DNA of 64,000 nucleotides from Vulgatibacter incomptus (GCF_001263175.1 NZ_CP012332.1:2043501-2107500), one strand, 5' to 3'; counted from the first letter of the stretch, positions 17,907 to 27,383 are shown. A program made the numbers and translations. Notes: generated from the sequence alone by a model not told the origin.

Positions 17907-19658
17907 TTAGGCGGCGGTACCCGGCTGCGCCATGGGCGCCTCGCCGAAGGCGCGCTCGCCGGCCTCGCGGCGGGTCTGCTCGGAGCGCCGGATGATCCCG
18001 ACGACCCGATCCGCCACCTCCTCGAGGTGGGTGATCGCGTCGAGGAAGGCCAGGTTCGCCTGCACACCCTCGGTGGTGATCTTCATGCGCTCGATGTGAT
18101 CCGCGCGCAGGTGGCGGCGAGTCTGGTCGACCCGCTGCTCGATCTCCTCCGAGACGGCCGCGGCGCCGACACCGCCGGACACGTAGCTCCCGAGGTTCGC
18201 GAGGGCCTCGTCCACGAGCTGGCCCAGGCCCTTCAGCTTCTCCAGATCGGCGTCGACGAAGCGCGAGCCCGTCTCGAGGTTCCGACGCGCGATCCGCACG
18301 AGCACGGAGCAGTGATCCCCGATCCGCTCGAGGCGGTGGGTGTTCTCCATCATCTCGGCGATCTTGCGGGCGGTCTGGGGCGGCGTGCCGGAGGTGGTCG
18401 AGCGGGTGAGGATCTCGGAGATCTCCCGCTCCAGATCGTCCACCTCGTCCTCCTTCTCGATCGTCGCCTGGACCAGCGGCCCCATCTTGTCGCCGGCGTT
18501 CGTGAGGATCCGCATCGCGTCGCCGAACATGCTGCGCACGACCTCGGTCATGTGCTGCATCTCCTTGCCCGCCTGGATGAGCAGGAGCTCCGGCGCCTCG
18601 ATGCCCATTGGCGTCAGGTACTGGAGGCGGCTCTTGCCCGCTCCGCGGCTGGGGACCCAGCGGGTGACGATCTTCTCGAGCTGTTTCACGAAGGGCAGCA
18701 TCAAGAGCGTGTTCGTCACGTTGAACACGGTGTGAACCGCGGCGAGCTTGAGCGTGATCACGCCGGACGCGGCCGCGAGGGCCTTCGGATCGTTGTGGAG
18801 GGCGAGCAGATCCACGTGACGGTCGCCGGGGACCAGCCAGTCCACGATCGGGAGCAGGTAGAGGTTCATCAGCGCGAGCGACCAGATAACGCCGATCACG
18901 TTGAACAAGAGGTGGACCCGCGCGGCGCGCTTCGCCTCGGTGGACGAGCCGATGGCCGCGAGGTTGGCGGTGGCCGTGGTCCCGATGTTCTCGCCCAGCA
19001 CCACGGCGACGGCGATCTCGAAGGAGATCCAGCCCATCGCCGCCATGGTCAGGGTGAGGGCCATGGTCGCGGCGCTCGAGTGGAAGATCACCGTGAGGGC
19101 GCAGCCCACAAACACGAAGAGGAGGATCGAGAGGAAGCCGTGCTGGGCGAGACTCTTGAGGAAGTCGAGCTGCGCGGGATCCTCGAGGGGCGGGATCGAC
19201 TCCTTCAAGAGGCCGATCCCGAGGAAGAGCAGGCCGAGGCCGAGGAGCGCGTCGCCCCACTCCTTCGCCTTCTGCGAGCGGAGGTAGCCCAGGAGGAGGC
19301 CGACGCCGGCGGCCGGGAGCGCGACCGCGGCCATCTTGAACTTGAAACCGAAGGTCGCGATGATCCAGCCGGTCAGCGTGGTGCCGATGTTGGCACCCAT
19401 GATCACGCCGATCGCCTGGGTGAGCGTCATCAGGCTCGCCGAGACGAAGCTGACGACCATCACCGTGGTCGCGGTGCTCGACTGGATCACGCTCGTGACC
19501 ACCATGCCGGTGAGCACGCCCTTGAAGCGATTCGAAGTGATCCGGCCGAGGAGATCGCGGAGGCGGGCCCCGGCGACGCGCTGGAGCGACTCCGACATCA
19601 TCTTCATGCCGAAGAGGCAGACCGCCAGGGCGCCGAAGAGGGCGAGGACGATGGTCAA
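17907..19658 (-). CDS. Na/phosphate cotransporter with PhoU domain
   Basis: This is a NptA/YjbB-type sodium-phosphate symporter. The two inverted transport repeats carry the hallmark motifs VIQSSTATTVMVV ... GANIGTTLTGW and FHSSAATMALTL ... GENIGTTATANL. About nine hydrophobic segments precede a cytoplasmic helical PhoU-like domain (from about residue 370, including MMENTHRLERIGDHC). The start is uncertain because no ATG or GTG lies in frame near the first helix. I use the TTG at 19658, giving 583 residues. A GGAGG is better spaced for an ATC nine bases upstream, at 19667. Confidence 0.88.
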   Translation of the reverse strand: MTIVLALFGALAVCLFGMKMMSESLQRVAGARLRDLLGRITSNRFKGVLTGMVVTSVIQSSTATTVMVVSFVSASLMTLTQAIGVIMGANIGTTLTGWIIATFGFKFKMAAVALPAAGVGLLLGYLRSQKAKEWGDALLGLGLLFLGIGLLKESIPPLEDPAQLDFLKSLAQHGFLSILLFVFVGCALTVIFHSSAATMALTLTMAAMGWISFEIAVAVVLGENIGTTATANLAAIGSSTEAKRAARVHLLFNVIGVIWSLALMNLYLLPIVDWLVPGDRHVDLLALHNDPKALAAASGVITLKLAAVHTVFNVTNTLLMLPFVKQLEKIVTRWVPSRGAGKSRLQYLTPMGIEAPELLLIQAGKEMQHMTEVVRSMFGDAMRILTNAGDKMGPLVQATIEKEDEVDDLEREISEILTRSTTSGTPPQTARKIAEMMENTHRLERIGDHCSVLVRIARRNLETGSRFVDADLEKLKGLGQLVDEALANLGSYVSGGVGAAAVSEEIEQRVDQTRRHLRADHIERMKITTEGVQANLAFLDAITHLEEVADRVVGIIRRSEQTRREAGERAFGEAPMAQPGTAA

Positions 19659-19723
19659 GGCTGCGATGGTACGCCTCCGGGTTCCGGGTTGCGTTCGGCG
19701 GGTAACATGAAGCCGGGCCCGAG

Positions 19724-20383
19724 TCAGCCCCCATCCTCGCGATTCGGCCGTGCGACGGCACCGCGCAGGACCAGGTCGATCACGGCCTCCAGGAACGGCC
19801 CCTCGGCCTTCTGCCCCGATTGCAGGAAGCGGACGTAGCTGGCCGAGGCGATGACCTCCGCCACCAGGGCCGCGTCGGTCCCCGCCGGGAGCTCGCCCCT
19901 GTCGACGCCCCGCTCGACGAGGGCGGAGACGCGACCGAGGTGTTCCTCCCACCGGCTGCGAGCCAGCGCCGCGACCTCGGGGTTGGCCCTCTCGGTGGTG
20001 ATGAGCCGGATCATCGCGGCGCGCGCCGGCGACGAGGCCTCCGACCGGGCCCGAAAGAACGCCAGGAGGTCCGAGCGCAACGAGCCTGTGTCGACCGCCA
20101 CGATGGCCCGATCGGCGATCTCGTGGAAGGCGGCAGAGACCAGCTCGAGCTTGGTCGGCCACCGCCGGTAGACGGTGGTCTTGTTCACCCCGGCTAGGGC
20201 GGCGACCTCGTCGACGCGCAACGCGGCGTACCCCTGGCGGCCGAGCACTTCGATGGTCGCCTGCAGCACGTCCTGGACCACCCGCGCGCTACGGCCCCGC
20301 ACCCTGGCCTCGCCCGTCCGCCTTGGAGACGGATTCGCCCCGGCAGGGCGAGGGCCGGGCTCTTTGTCCGGAGTGCGGGGCAT
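19724..20383 (-). CDS. TetR-family repressor, probable regulator of the efflux pair
   Basis: This 219-residue regulator has an N-terminal TetR helix-turn-helix at about residues 35-80 (VLQATIEVLGRQGYAALRVD, AALAGVNKTTVYRRWPTK) and a helical ligand-binding domain. It is divergent from the EmrA/EmrB-like genes, with palindromic sites in between, so it most likely represses the pump and itself. The ligand is unknown. The ATG at 20383 is 134 bases from the EmrA start. Confidence 0.92.
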   Translation of the reverse strand: MPRTPDKEPGPRPAGANPSPRRTGEARVRGRSARVVQDVLQATIEVLGRQGYAALRVDEVAALAGVNKTTVYRRWPTKLELVSAAFHEIADRAIVAVDTGSLRSDLLAFFRARSEASSPARAAMIRLITTERANPEVAALARSRWEEHLGRVSALVERGVDRGELPAGTDAALVAEVIASASYVRFLQSGQKAEGPFLEAVIDLVLRGAVARPNREDGG

Positions 20384-20395
20384 GGGCAAGTTATC

Positions 20396-20438
20396 GCAAC
20401 GAATGGTTGCCTTTACAAGCGCCGGTTGTTGTGGCAAC
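20396..20438. promoter_or_regulatory. Paired operator-like palindromes between TetR and EmrA genes
   Basis: GCAAC-GAATG-GTTGC (20396-20410) is a perfect inverted repeat 13 bases upstream of the TetR start. A second GTTG...CAAC dyad lies at 20424-20438. The outer words CGAATGGTTGCC and GGCAAC...CATTCG also face each other. Repeated GCAAC half-sites in a divergent intergenic region are what a TetR operator would look like. Confidence 0.6.
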
Positions 20439-20446
20439 GAGCATTC

Positions 20447-20491
20447 GCCGAGCCGGAGGCGGAGCGAACGAAGAGCAGCGCTCTCTCGCGA
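20447..20491 (+). repeat. Dispersed triple-hairpin repeat, partial copy
   Basis: The 45-base stretch beginning GCCGAGCCGGAGGCGGAGCG matches the first half of the elements at 23341-23431 and 41264-41358 (the latter inverted). The shared order is GAGCCG-GAGGCGGAGC, a purine-rich spacer, then GCGCTCTCTCGCG. This copy lacks the long terminal hairpin. It lies in the leader of the efflux operon. Confidence 0.55.
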
Positions 20492-20517
20492 CCGTCCGGC
20501 CGCATGGAGCCCATCGG

Positions 20518-21756
20518 ATGTCGTCCGCACTGGCCATCGAACCCTCGCCCGCGAACGGGCCGAGCGCAGTTCCCCCACCCCCTCCCCGCAACAAGAGCAA
20601 GCTCCGGAACCTCGGCTTCGGCGCTGCCGTCGGCCTCGCCCTGGTGGCGGCGCTCGGCTGGTTCCTGCTCCACCGGGGACTCGAGTCGACCGACGACGCC
20701 CAGGTCGACGCCGACATCGTCTCCGTCCCCGCCCGTACCTCCGGCGTGGTCGTCGCGCTGCACTTCGTCGAGAACCAGGCCGTGAAGGCGGGCGATCTCC
20801 TGGTGGAGCTCGACCCGGATCCGGCGCGGGCGCGCCTCGCCCAGGCCGAGGCGACCCTAGAGGCCGCCAAGGCGACCGCAGCGGCGACGGAGGCCGATGA
20901 GCGGGTGGTGGAGGCCCAAGCCACCGGCGGCCGCTCCCTCGCCCAGGCGAGCCTCCAGGGCGCCAGGGTGGGCGTCGCCGCCTCCAGGAGCCAGATCGCC
21001 GAGGGCGAGGCCCAGATCGCGTCGGCGACGGCAGCGCGCACGCGAGCGGAGTCCGACCTCGAGAGGGCCCGGGCGCTCTTCGCCAAGGGCGCCCTCTCGA
21101 AGGCCAACGTGGATCGCGCGACCACGGCCTTCGACACCGCGGCCGCCTCGCTCGATCAGGCCCGGGCGCACCTCTCCTCCCTGCAGGCATCGGCCGCCCA
21201 GGCCTCGAGCCGAACCGCAGAGGCTGCCGCCCGCCTCGAGCAATCCAGGGACGTGGACTCCGTCGTCGGCCAGGCCCGCGCCCGTGCGAGCACGGCCCAC
21301 GCACAGGTCGCCGTGGCCCAGGCCGCCCGCGACCTCGCGGCGCTCGAGCTCGCGTACACCCGCATCGTCGCGCCCCACGACGGCGTGATCTCCAAGAAGA
21401 CGGTGGCGGTGGGCCAGATGCTCTCCGCCGGCCAGCCCATCGGCCAGCTCGTCGACCTCGATCACGTCTGGGTCACGGCCAACTTCAAGGAGACCCAGCT
21501 CTCCGAGATGCGCCCGGGGCAGCACGCGAAGGTCTCCGTGGACGCCTTCCCCGGCGTCGAGCTCACGGGAGCGGTCGAGAGCCTGGCCGCCGTGACCGGC
21601 GCCCGCGTCGCGCTGCTGCCGCCCGACAACGCGTCCGGGAACTTCACCAAGGTGGTTCAGCGGGTTCCCGTCCGCGTCCGGCTCGACGGCGTGCCTTCCG
21701 GGCTTCCGCTGCGGCCCGGGATGAACGTCGACCTCACCGTGGATACCCGGGGGTAG
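20518..21756 (+). CDS. EmrA/HlyD-type membrane fusion protein
   Basis: This is the periplasmic adaptor linking an inner-membrane exporter to an outer-membrane channel. A Pro-rich cytoplasmic tail precedes one transmembrane helix (about residues 32-50). Then come the biotinyl-lipoyl half (ESTDDAQVDADIVSVPARTSG), a long alpha-helical hairpin rich in Ala/Gln and the second half (YTRIVAPHDGVISKKTVAVG), ending in the HlyD beta-domain. Length is 412 residues. The chosen ATG at 20518 places the helix near the N-terminus, as in EmrA. The exporter gene starts 4 bases after its stop. Confidence 0.92.
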   Translation: MSSALAIEPSPANGPSAVPPPPPRNKSKLRNLGFGAAVGLALVAALGWFLLHRGLESTDDAQVDADIVSVPARTSGVVVALHFVENQAVKAGDLLVELDPDPARARLAQAEATLEAAKATAAATEADERVVEAQATGGRSLAQASLQGARVGVAASRSQIAEGEAQIASATAARTRAESDLERARALFAKGALSKANVDRATTAFDTAAASLDQARAHLSSLQASAAQASSRTAEAAARLEQSRDVDSVVGQARARASTAHAQVAVAQAARDLAALELAYTRIVAPHDGVISKKTVAVGQMLSAGQPIGQLVDLDHVWVTANFKETQLSEMRPGQHAKVSVDAFPGVELTGAVESLAAVTGARVALLPPDNASGNFTKVVQRVPVRVRLDGVPSGLPLRPGMNVDLTVDTRG

Positions 21757-21759
21757 GCC

Positions 21760-23340
21760 ATGGCGAAGGCCGCCACCCTCGCCGCGTCGCCCGCGATCCC
21801 GCGGGCGCAGAACAAGTGGATGATCGCCGCGGCGGTCGCCATCGGCGCGCTGCTCGAGCTGGTCGACACCAGCATCGTCAACGTAGCGCTGCGCGAGATC
21901 CAGAGCTCCCTCGGCGCCACGCTCACGCAGGTGAGCTGGGTGGTGTCGAGCTACGCCGTCGCCAACGTGATCATCCTCCCGATGACCGCGTGGCTGGGCG
22001 AGCGCTTCGGCAAGAAGCCGTACTTCGTCTTCTCCCTGATCGCGTTCACCCTCTCCTCCGTCCTCTGCGGGCTCTCCACCAACCTCCCCACGCTGATCGT
22101 CGCCCGGGTGCTCCAGGGCCTCGGCGGCGGCGGCCTCCTGGCCAAGGCGCAGGCCATCCTCTTCGAGACCTTCCCGAAGGAGGAGCAGGCGATGGCGCAA
22201 GGCTTCTTCAGCGCGATCGTGATCGCCGGCCCGGTGCTCGGCCCCACCCTCGGCGGTTTCATCGTCACCCACGTCGGCTGGAGGTGGATCTTCTTCATCA
22301 ACGTGCCGGTCGGGATCCTCGCGGCGCTCATGTGCCTGATCTACCTGCCCAAGGACGAGCCCTCCGAGCGCGCCAGAGGCGGCATCGACTGGCTCGCGAT
22401 CTCCTTCCTCGCCATCGGCCTCGGCTCGCTCCAGACGATGCTCGAGGAGGGGCAGTCGGACGAGTGGTTCGACTCGCCGTTCATCGTGGCCCTGGCCATC
22501 GGCGCCGTCCTCGGCCTCGCCCTCTTCGCGATCCGGGTGCTGCGCTCCGACCGGCCGATCGTCGACCTCCGGGTGCTACGGCACCGCTCCCTCTGGGCGG
22601 GCAGCATCCTCTCGATCGTGGTGGGCATGGCCCTCTACGGCGCGCTCTTCGCCCTGCCCCTCTTCGCCCAGATGATCATGGGCTACGACTCGCAGCAGAC
22701 CGGGCTCCTGATGCTTCCCGGCGCCCTGGCCTCTGCGGCGGCGATGCCATTCGTGGCCCGGCTGAACCGGAAGGTCGATCCCCGGATCCTCCTCACCGTC
22801 GGCTCCCTCGTCCTCGTCGCAGCGGTGATGATGCTCTCCCGCCTCAGCCCGCAGACCGGCGCCGACAGCCTCTTCTGGCCGCTGATCGTCCGCTCGATCG
22901 GCACCTCGATGATGTTCCTGCCGCTGACCCTCGCGGCGATCGGACCGATCCCCAAGCACGAGATCTCCAAGGCCACGGGCCTCTTCGCCCTCACCCGCCA
23001 GCTCGGCGGCAGCATCGGGGTCGCGCTCCTCACCACCATTCTCGCCCAGCGCAACGCCTTCCACCGCACGGTGCTGGTCGAGAAGCTGGGCGCAGGCGAC
23101 CCCGGTGTGCTCGAGCGCCTCGGCACCCTGACCGGCGGCCTCGTCGCCAAGGGCTTCGATCCGGAGACCGCGCGGCAGAAGGCGCTGGCCCTCCTCGACG
23201 GTATGGTGAACCAGCAGGCGTCGGTGCTCTCCTTCGGAGATACCTTCACGCTCACCGCCGCCCTGATCCTCTGCACGGTGCCGCTCGTCATCCTGCTCGG
23301 CAAGCCGAGTCGCGGCACCGCGGTCTCCGTGGATCACTGA
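21760..23340 (+). CDS. DHA2-family (EmrB/QacA-type) multidrug exporter
   Basis: This proton-driven major facilitator exporter of 526 residues is predicted to have 14 transmembrane helices, as in the DHA2 family. The start of helix 1 carries ELVDTSIVNVALREIQ, followed by WVVSSYAVANVIILP, the loop motif GERFGKKPYF and the motif-C-like GPVLGPTLGGFIV. With the upstream EmrA-type adaptor it would form a tripartite pump. An outer-membrane TolC partner is not encoded here. Substrates cannot be inferred. Confidence 0.93.
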   Translation: MAKAATLAASPAIPRAQNKWMIAAAVAIGALLELVDTSIVNVALREIQSSLGATLTQVSWVVSSYAVANVIILPMTAWLGERFGKKPYFVFSLIAFTLSSVLCGLSTNLPTLIVARVLQGLGGGGLLAKAQAILFETFPKEEQAMAQGFFSAIVIAGPVLGPTLGGFIVTHVGWRWIFFINVPVGILAALMCLIYLPKDEPSERARGGIDWLAISFLAIGLGSLQTMLEEGQSDEWFDSPFIVALAIGAVLGLALFAIRVLRSDRPIVDLRVLRHRSLWAGSILSIVVGMALYGALFALPLFAQMIMGYDSQQTGLLMLPGALASAAAMPFVARLNRKVDPRILLTVGSLVLVAAVMMLSRLSPQTGADSLFWPLIVRSIGTSMMFLPLTLAAIGPIPKHEISKATGLFALTRQLGGSIGVALLTTILAQRNAFHRTVLVEKLGAGDPGVLERLGTLTGGLVAKGFDPETARQKALALLDGMVNQQASVLSFGDTFTLTAALILCTVPLVILLGKPSRGTAVSVDH

Positions 23341-23431
23341 GCGAGCCGGAGGCGAGCAAACGCAAGAAGGCGCCTCTCGCGCGTAGCGCGAGATGAAGGA
23401 ATCGCTCCCGCTCCGCGGGGGCGATTTCTTC
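23341..23431 (+). repeat. Dispersed triple-hairpin repeat with terminator-like stem
   Basis: This full copy starts at the exporter stop. It contains, in order, a GAGCCGGAGGCGAGC region, a CTCGCGCG-TAG-CGCGAG hairpin, and a 17-bp stem (23395-23411 with 23415-23431, two G-T pairs) made from GAAGGAATCGC... and ...GCGATTTCTTC. The 41.3 kb copy has the same order on the other strand. The long stem sits between convergent genes and probably acts as a bidirectional terminator. Confidence 0.7.
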
Positions 23432-23440
23432 AACGCGCCG

Positions 23441-24130
23441 TCAGCGCGTCGCCTCGGTGATCACCGCGGTCCTCAGGCTCCGCATGATCGCGTCGACGTC
23501 GCGGGCAACGTTGGAGGGCGCGCTCGCGGGCCAGGTCCCGAGGAGCACGTAGAGGCGATCGTCGCTCGCGATCACCGCGACCCTGCCGTGGATCTGATCG
23601 CCGAGCGAGAAGAGGAAGTTCGAGCCGTTCGCCGTGGCTTCCGGCACCGTGGTGGTGAAACCCTGCTTGGTGCGGAGCCCCACCGCCAACCGCTCCGCGA
23701 ACTCCTGGGCCGGCGCGACCTGGGGCGCGACCTGCACCACCACCTGGGCTCCCGTGGCGGCGTGGCTCACGATCACCGGCACCTGGATACCGCCAGGCGC
23801 CTCGTGCCCGTGGGCGAAGCTCCACTCGCTCCCCGCCGGCCGCTGGATCTCGAAGCCGAGCTCGCGATCCACGAAGCGGATGCCCTCTTCGACCCGCTTC
23901 GCGCCGCCCGGATCGTCGTCCCGCACCGGCTCGCCCGGATCGCCGACCCTCTTCGAGGGACCTTCGGGCCGCCTCGCGTCGCCCGATTCGTCGGCCCGCT
24001 TCGCCTCGGCTGGATGGACGCGATCTGCGTCCGGGGCCCCGTTCCGCGCCGCGTCGGGGCGGACCCCGGGCGACGACGCACAGGCCCCCAGAAGGAGCGC
24101 TCCCCCGACCCAGCCCCACCGTTTGTCCAT
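23441..24130 (-). CDS. Hypothetical lipoprotein
   Basis: This 229-residue lipoprotein has the lipobox LLLGAC (Cys near residue 18). A charged, disordered linker rich in Arg, Asp, Glu and Pro runs to about residue 85. The globular domain begins FVDRELGFEIQRPAGSEWSF and resembles small alpha/beta domains seen in secreted myxobacterial proteins that judge peptide or protein binding. I recognise no named family. It lies downstream of proS behind a terminator, so it is probably transcribed alone. Confidence 0.75.
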   Translation of the reverse strand: MDKRWGWVGGALLLGACASSPGVRPDAARNGAPDADRVHPAEAKRADESGDARRPEGPSKRVGDPGEPVRDDDPGGAKRVEEGIRFVDRELGFEIQRPAGSEWSFAHGHEAPGGIQVPVIVSHAATGAQVVVQVAPQVAPAQEFAERLAVGLRTKQGFTTTVPEATANGSNFLFSLGDQIHGRVAVIASDDRLYVLLGTWPASAPSNVARDVDAIMRSLRTAVITEATR

Positions 24131-24272
24131 CGCCGCCCCCCAATTCGCGGGCAGGGCAGGATGCCCCCGCCTCCCCCTCAGGTGGCAAGCTTCGTCACGC
24201 GGAAGGCGTCCGGACAAGGGGACGGCGCCCGGTTGGGGCGAGCCGTCTCGAAGACATCGTTCCCGATCGGTC

Positions 24273-24342
24273 ATCGGGGGCCCGCAGCCTGCTCCGGGCC
24301 GTGCCGGCACCTCCGGCGACGGCTCCAGGAAGGGCCCCCGAT
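24273..24342 (-). terminator. Long stem downstream of proS
   Basis: ATCGGGGGCCC (24273-24283) and GGGCCCCCGAT (24332-24342) are perfect complements enclosing 48 bases that contain smaller GC palindromes. The structure begins 5 bases after the proS stop on the minus strand, as expected of its terminator. Confidence 0.6.
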
Positions 24343-24346
24343 CGGG

Positions 24347-26083
24347 TCAGCGGCGCGGCTCGACCGCGGCAGGCGTCAGCTCGGCGACGGTCGCGCGGAC
24401 CTTCGCCGCGATCTCGCCGACGGACACCAGCTCGACCTCGCCGCCGCGGCGCAGCTTCCACTCCACCTTGCCCTCGGCGAGGGCCTTCTTGCCCACGGCG
24501 ATCCGGATCGGCAGGCCCACCAGGTCGGCGTCCTTGAACTTCACGCCGGCGCGCTCGTCGCGGTCGTCGAAGAGGACCTCGATCCCGGCGGCGCCGAGCT
24601 CGGCGTAGAGCTTCTCCGCGGCCTCGACCACCGCCGCGTCGTTCATCTGGAGCGCCACGAGGGAGACCTGGTACGGCGCGATCGACATCGGCCAGACGAT
24701 CCCGTTCTCGTCGTGGTGCAGCTCGATGGCCGCGGCCATGATCCGCTCCACGCCGATGCCGTACGAGCCCATCACGATCGGCGTCGACTTGCCGTCCGGC
24801 CCGAGGACCGTGGCGCCCATCGACTCCGAGTAGCGGGTGCCGAGCTTGAAGATGTGCCCGACCTCCAGGCCCTTCCACACCTGGATCTCGCCGGGGCAGG
24901 AGGGGCAGCCCTCCGAGGCCTGCACGGTGCGCAGATCCGCGAGCCGGGCGTGGGCGAGGTCGCGGTCCACGTCGACGCCGCGCAGGTGGTGGTCGTCCTC
25001 ATTGGCGCCGGTGACCATGTCCTTGCGGCCCACGAGGCTGGTGTCGAGGTAGACCTCCTTGCCGCTCGTGCCGACGGCGCCGAGGGAGCCCGGGCGGGCG
25101 CCCAGCAGCGCGACGATCTCGTCGACGGAGGCGGGCCGAATTTCCTGGGCGCCGGTGGCGGTCTGCAGCTTGGCCTCGTGCATCTCCTGGTCGCCGCGGA
25201 CCACCGCGATCACGGTGCGGCCGTCGGCCACGAAGACGAGCGTCTTGAGCTGGCGCTTCGCCTCCACGTGATACGGCGGCTGCTCGAGGTCCAGGATCGT
25301 GCGCACGCCCGGGGTCGCGAACTTCTCCGGCGCGGGCAGCCCCGGCCCGTCGGCGATCAGGCCCACGCGGCTCGTGGCCTTCTCGACGTTGGCCGCGTAA
25401 TCGCAGCTCGGGCAGTACGCGATGTTGTCCTCGCCCGCGTCGGTGCGGACCATGAACTCGGTGGACTTGCTGCCGCCCATCGCACCGGAGTGCGCGTCCA
25501 CGGCGGCGAAGGCGAGGCCGCACCGCGAGTAGACCCGGTGGTAGGCGACCCGGTGCTTCTCGAAGGCGACGTCGAGACCGGCCTGGTCCACGTCGAAGGA
25601 GTAGGAGTCCTTCATCGTGAACTGGCGCACGCGCAGGAGGCCCGACTTCGGCCGGGGCTCGTCGCGGAACTTCGTCTGGATCTGGTACCAGGTCTGGGGC
25701 AGCTCCCGGTACGAGCGGATCTCACTCCGAGCGATGGAGGTGAAGATCTCCTCGTGGGTCATCCCGAGGCAGTAGTCCCCGCCCTTGCGGTCCTTGAGGC
25801 GGAACATGTTGTCGCCCATGACCTCCCAGCGGCCCGACTCCTTCCAAATCTCCGCCGGGTGCAGCGCAGGCAGGAAGAACTCCTGGGCGCCGATGGCGTC
25901 CATCTCCTCGCGGACGATCCGCTCGACCTTCTTCAGCGAGCGCTGGGCCAGCGGCAGGTAGGAGTAGATGCCCGCGCCGAGCTGGCGGATGAAGCCCGCG
26001 CGCAGGAGGAGCTGGTGCGAGACCACCTGCGCGTCGGCGGGGATCTCCTTGAGGGTCGGGATGAAGGCTCGGGACAGTCGCAT
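24347..26083 (-). CDS. proS: Prolyl-tRNA synthetase
   Basis: This class II synthetase charges tRNA-Pro. The catalytic core has motif 2 ([23 protein letters not shown], split by the class II loop) and motif 3 ([16 protein letters not shown]). Between motifs 2 and 3 lies the bacterial INS-type editing domain ([34 protein letters not shown]). The anticodon-binding domain is at the C-terminus. The 578-residue length and domain order match the E. coli type. The ATG at 26083 gives the standard N-terminus [13 protein letters not shown]. It follows ispG by 76 bases. Confidence 0.96.
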   Translation of the reverse strand: MRLSRAFIPTLKEIPADAQVVSHQLLLRAGFIRQLGAGIYSYLPLAQRSLKKVERIVREEMDAIGAQEFFLPALHPAEIWKESGRWEVMGDNMFRLKDRKGGDYCLGMTHEEIFTSIARSEIRSYRELPQTWYQIQTKFRDEPRPKSGLLRVRQFTMKDSYSFDVDQAGLDVAFEKHRVAYHRVYSRCGLAFAAVDAHSGAMGGSKSTEFMVRTDAGEDNIAYCPSCDYAANVEKATSRVGLIADGPGLPAPEKFATPGVRTILDLEQPPYHVEAKRQLKTLVFVADGRTVIAVVRGDQEMHEAKLQTATGAQEIRPASVDEIVALLGARPGSLGAVGTSGKEVYLDTSLVGRKDMVTGANEDDHHLRGVDVDRDLAHARLADLRTVQASEGCPSCPGEIQVWKGLEVGHIFKLGTRYSESMGATVLGPDGKSTPIVMGSYGIGVERIMAAAIELHHDENGIVWPMSIAPYQVSLVALQMNDAAVVEAAEKLYAELGAAGIEVLFDDRDERAGVKFKDADLVGLPIRIAVGKKALAEGKVEWKLRRGGEVELVSVGEIAAKVRATVAELTPAAVEPRR

Positions 26084-26159
26084 GGCGAATCTCGAATCAG
26101 GGCCCTCTCGAGGGCCGGCGCAAATACGGAATCGGTTCAACCAAAAGTGAAATTACGCT

Positions 26160-27287
26160 TCACTGATTCACGATGGGAAGCTTCCCGCTCCGCTCCTCGA
26201 CGATGGAGCGGACCTCGGCGACCAGCGCCTCCTCCAGCTCGTCGGCGGCGAAGCGGCGCACGACCTTCCCCTTCTTGAACAGCAGGCCCACGTTGTTGTG
26301 CCCGTAGGCGATGCCGACGTCGGCCTCGCGGGCCTCGCCGGGGCCGTTCACCTCGCAGCCCATCACGGCCACGTGGACCTCTTCGCTGACGTTCTCGAGG
26401 GCCTTCTCGATCCGCTGGGTGGCGGTGATCATGTCCACCGAGCAGCGGCCGCAGGTCGGGCAGGAGACCAGGGTCATCCCGCCGTCGCGAAGCCCAAGCG
26501 ACTTCAGGAGGTGGATCCCGACCTTGACCTCCTCCACCGGATCCGCGGTGAGGGAGACGCGGATCGTGTCGCCGATCCCCTCGGCCAGGAGCATGCCGAT
26601 GCCGACCGCGCTCTTCACCGAACCCTGGAGGAGCGTGCCCGCCTCGGTCACGCCGAGGTGGAGGGCGTAGTCGAAGGTCTTCGCCGCCAGGCGGTAGGCG
26701 CGCACCATCGTCGGCACGTCCGAGGCCTTGAGCGAGACCTTGATGTCGAAGAAGTCCTCGTCCTCGAGCATCCGGATGTGGCGGACGGCGCTCTCCACCA
26801 TCGCCTCGGGCGCGGGGTAGCCGTAGCGCTCCAGCAGCTCCTTCTCGAGGGAGCCGCCGTTCACGCCGATGCGGATCGGGATCCCCCGCTCCTTCGCGGC
26901 CCTCGCCACCTCCCGCACCCGCTTCTGCCCGCCGATGTTGCCGGGGTTCACGCGCACGCCGGCGACCCCCGCCTCGATCGCCCGGAGCGCCAGGTGGTAG
27001 TTGAAGTGGATGTCCGCGATCACCGGGATGGTCACCGCCTTGGCGATCGCGCCGAGGTTGTCGGCGGCGTCGTCGTCAGGCACCGCCACGCGCACGGCGT
27101 CGCAGCCCGCGGCCTGGAGCATCCGGCACTGATCGATCGTGGCCTGGCGATCGCGGGTGTCCGTGGTCGCCATCGACTGCACCGAAACCGGCGCGTCACC
27201 GCCCACCGCCAGCTTGCCCAGTCGGATCGGACGGCTCGCCCGCCGCTCGGAAAGGGGCTTGCTGCTCTCGCTCCCTACACCGCTCAT
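26160..27287 (-). CDS. ispG: 4-hydroxy-3-methylbut-2-enyl diphosphate synthase
   Basis: IspG (GcpE) is the iron-sulfur enzyme converting ME-cPP to HMBPP in the MEP isoprenoid pathway. The N-terminal TIM barrel starts near PVSVQSMATTDTRD. The C-terminal domain has the cluster Cys residues in SCPTCGRCSVD and the conserved VAVMGCEVNGPGEA. The ATG at 27287 gives 375 residues, normal for the short bacterial form. The MEP-pathway gene dxr lies elsewhere in this window (43.8 kb). Confidence 0.96.
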   Translation of the reverse strand: MSGVGSESSKPLSERRASRPIRLGKLAVGGDAPVSVQSMATTDTRDRQATIDQCRMLQAAGCDAVRVAVPDDDAADNLGAIAKAVTIPVIADIHFNYHLALRAIEAGVAGVRVNPGNIGGQKRVREVARAAKERGIPIRIGVNGGSLEKELLERYGYPAPEAMVESAVRHIRMLEDEDFFDIKVSLKASDVPTMVRAYRLAAKTFDYALHLGVTEAGTLLQGSVKSAVGIGMLLAEGIGDTIRVSLTADPVEEVKVGIHLLKSLGLRDGGMTLVSCPTCGRCSVDMITATQRIEKALENVSEEVHVAVMGCEVNGPGEAREADVGIAYGHNNVGLLFKKGKVVRRFAADELEEALVAEVRSIVEERSGKLPIVNQ

Positions 27288-27342
27288 TCTTCGCCTCTTT
27301 GGCGGGCGGGCCTCTTCGGAAGACCCCTCGCCTCTCACGATC

Positions 27343-27383
27343 GAAAAGGCCGGATCGTCGCCCAGGGGGCGCGCGTCCGGCCT
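27343..27383 (-). terminator. Terminator after the DsbA-like gene
   Basis: On the minus strand an 8-bp stem (AGGCCGGA / TCCGGCCT, 21-base loop) is followed by TTTTC. It lies about 70 bases after the DsbA-like stop and before the ispG start. Confidence 0.6.

Noticed and set aside
17578-19761. Very long minus-strand reading frame overlapping the phosphate transporter
   Set aside because: It is Arg/Pro/His-rich without motifs and lies in another frame of the transporter gene, which has all family motifs; a GC-driven shadow frame.
18027-19838. 603-codon plus-strand frame opposite the phosphate transporter
   Set aside because: Its His/Asp/Glu/Arg/Leu-rich composition with no domain is the usual antisense pattern in GC-rich DNA.
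23393-26278. 961-codon plus-strand open frame opposite proS
   Set aside because: It lies opposite proS, which is fully conserved, and shows only the composition of an antisense frame.
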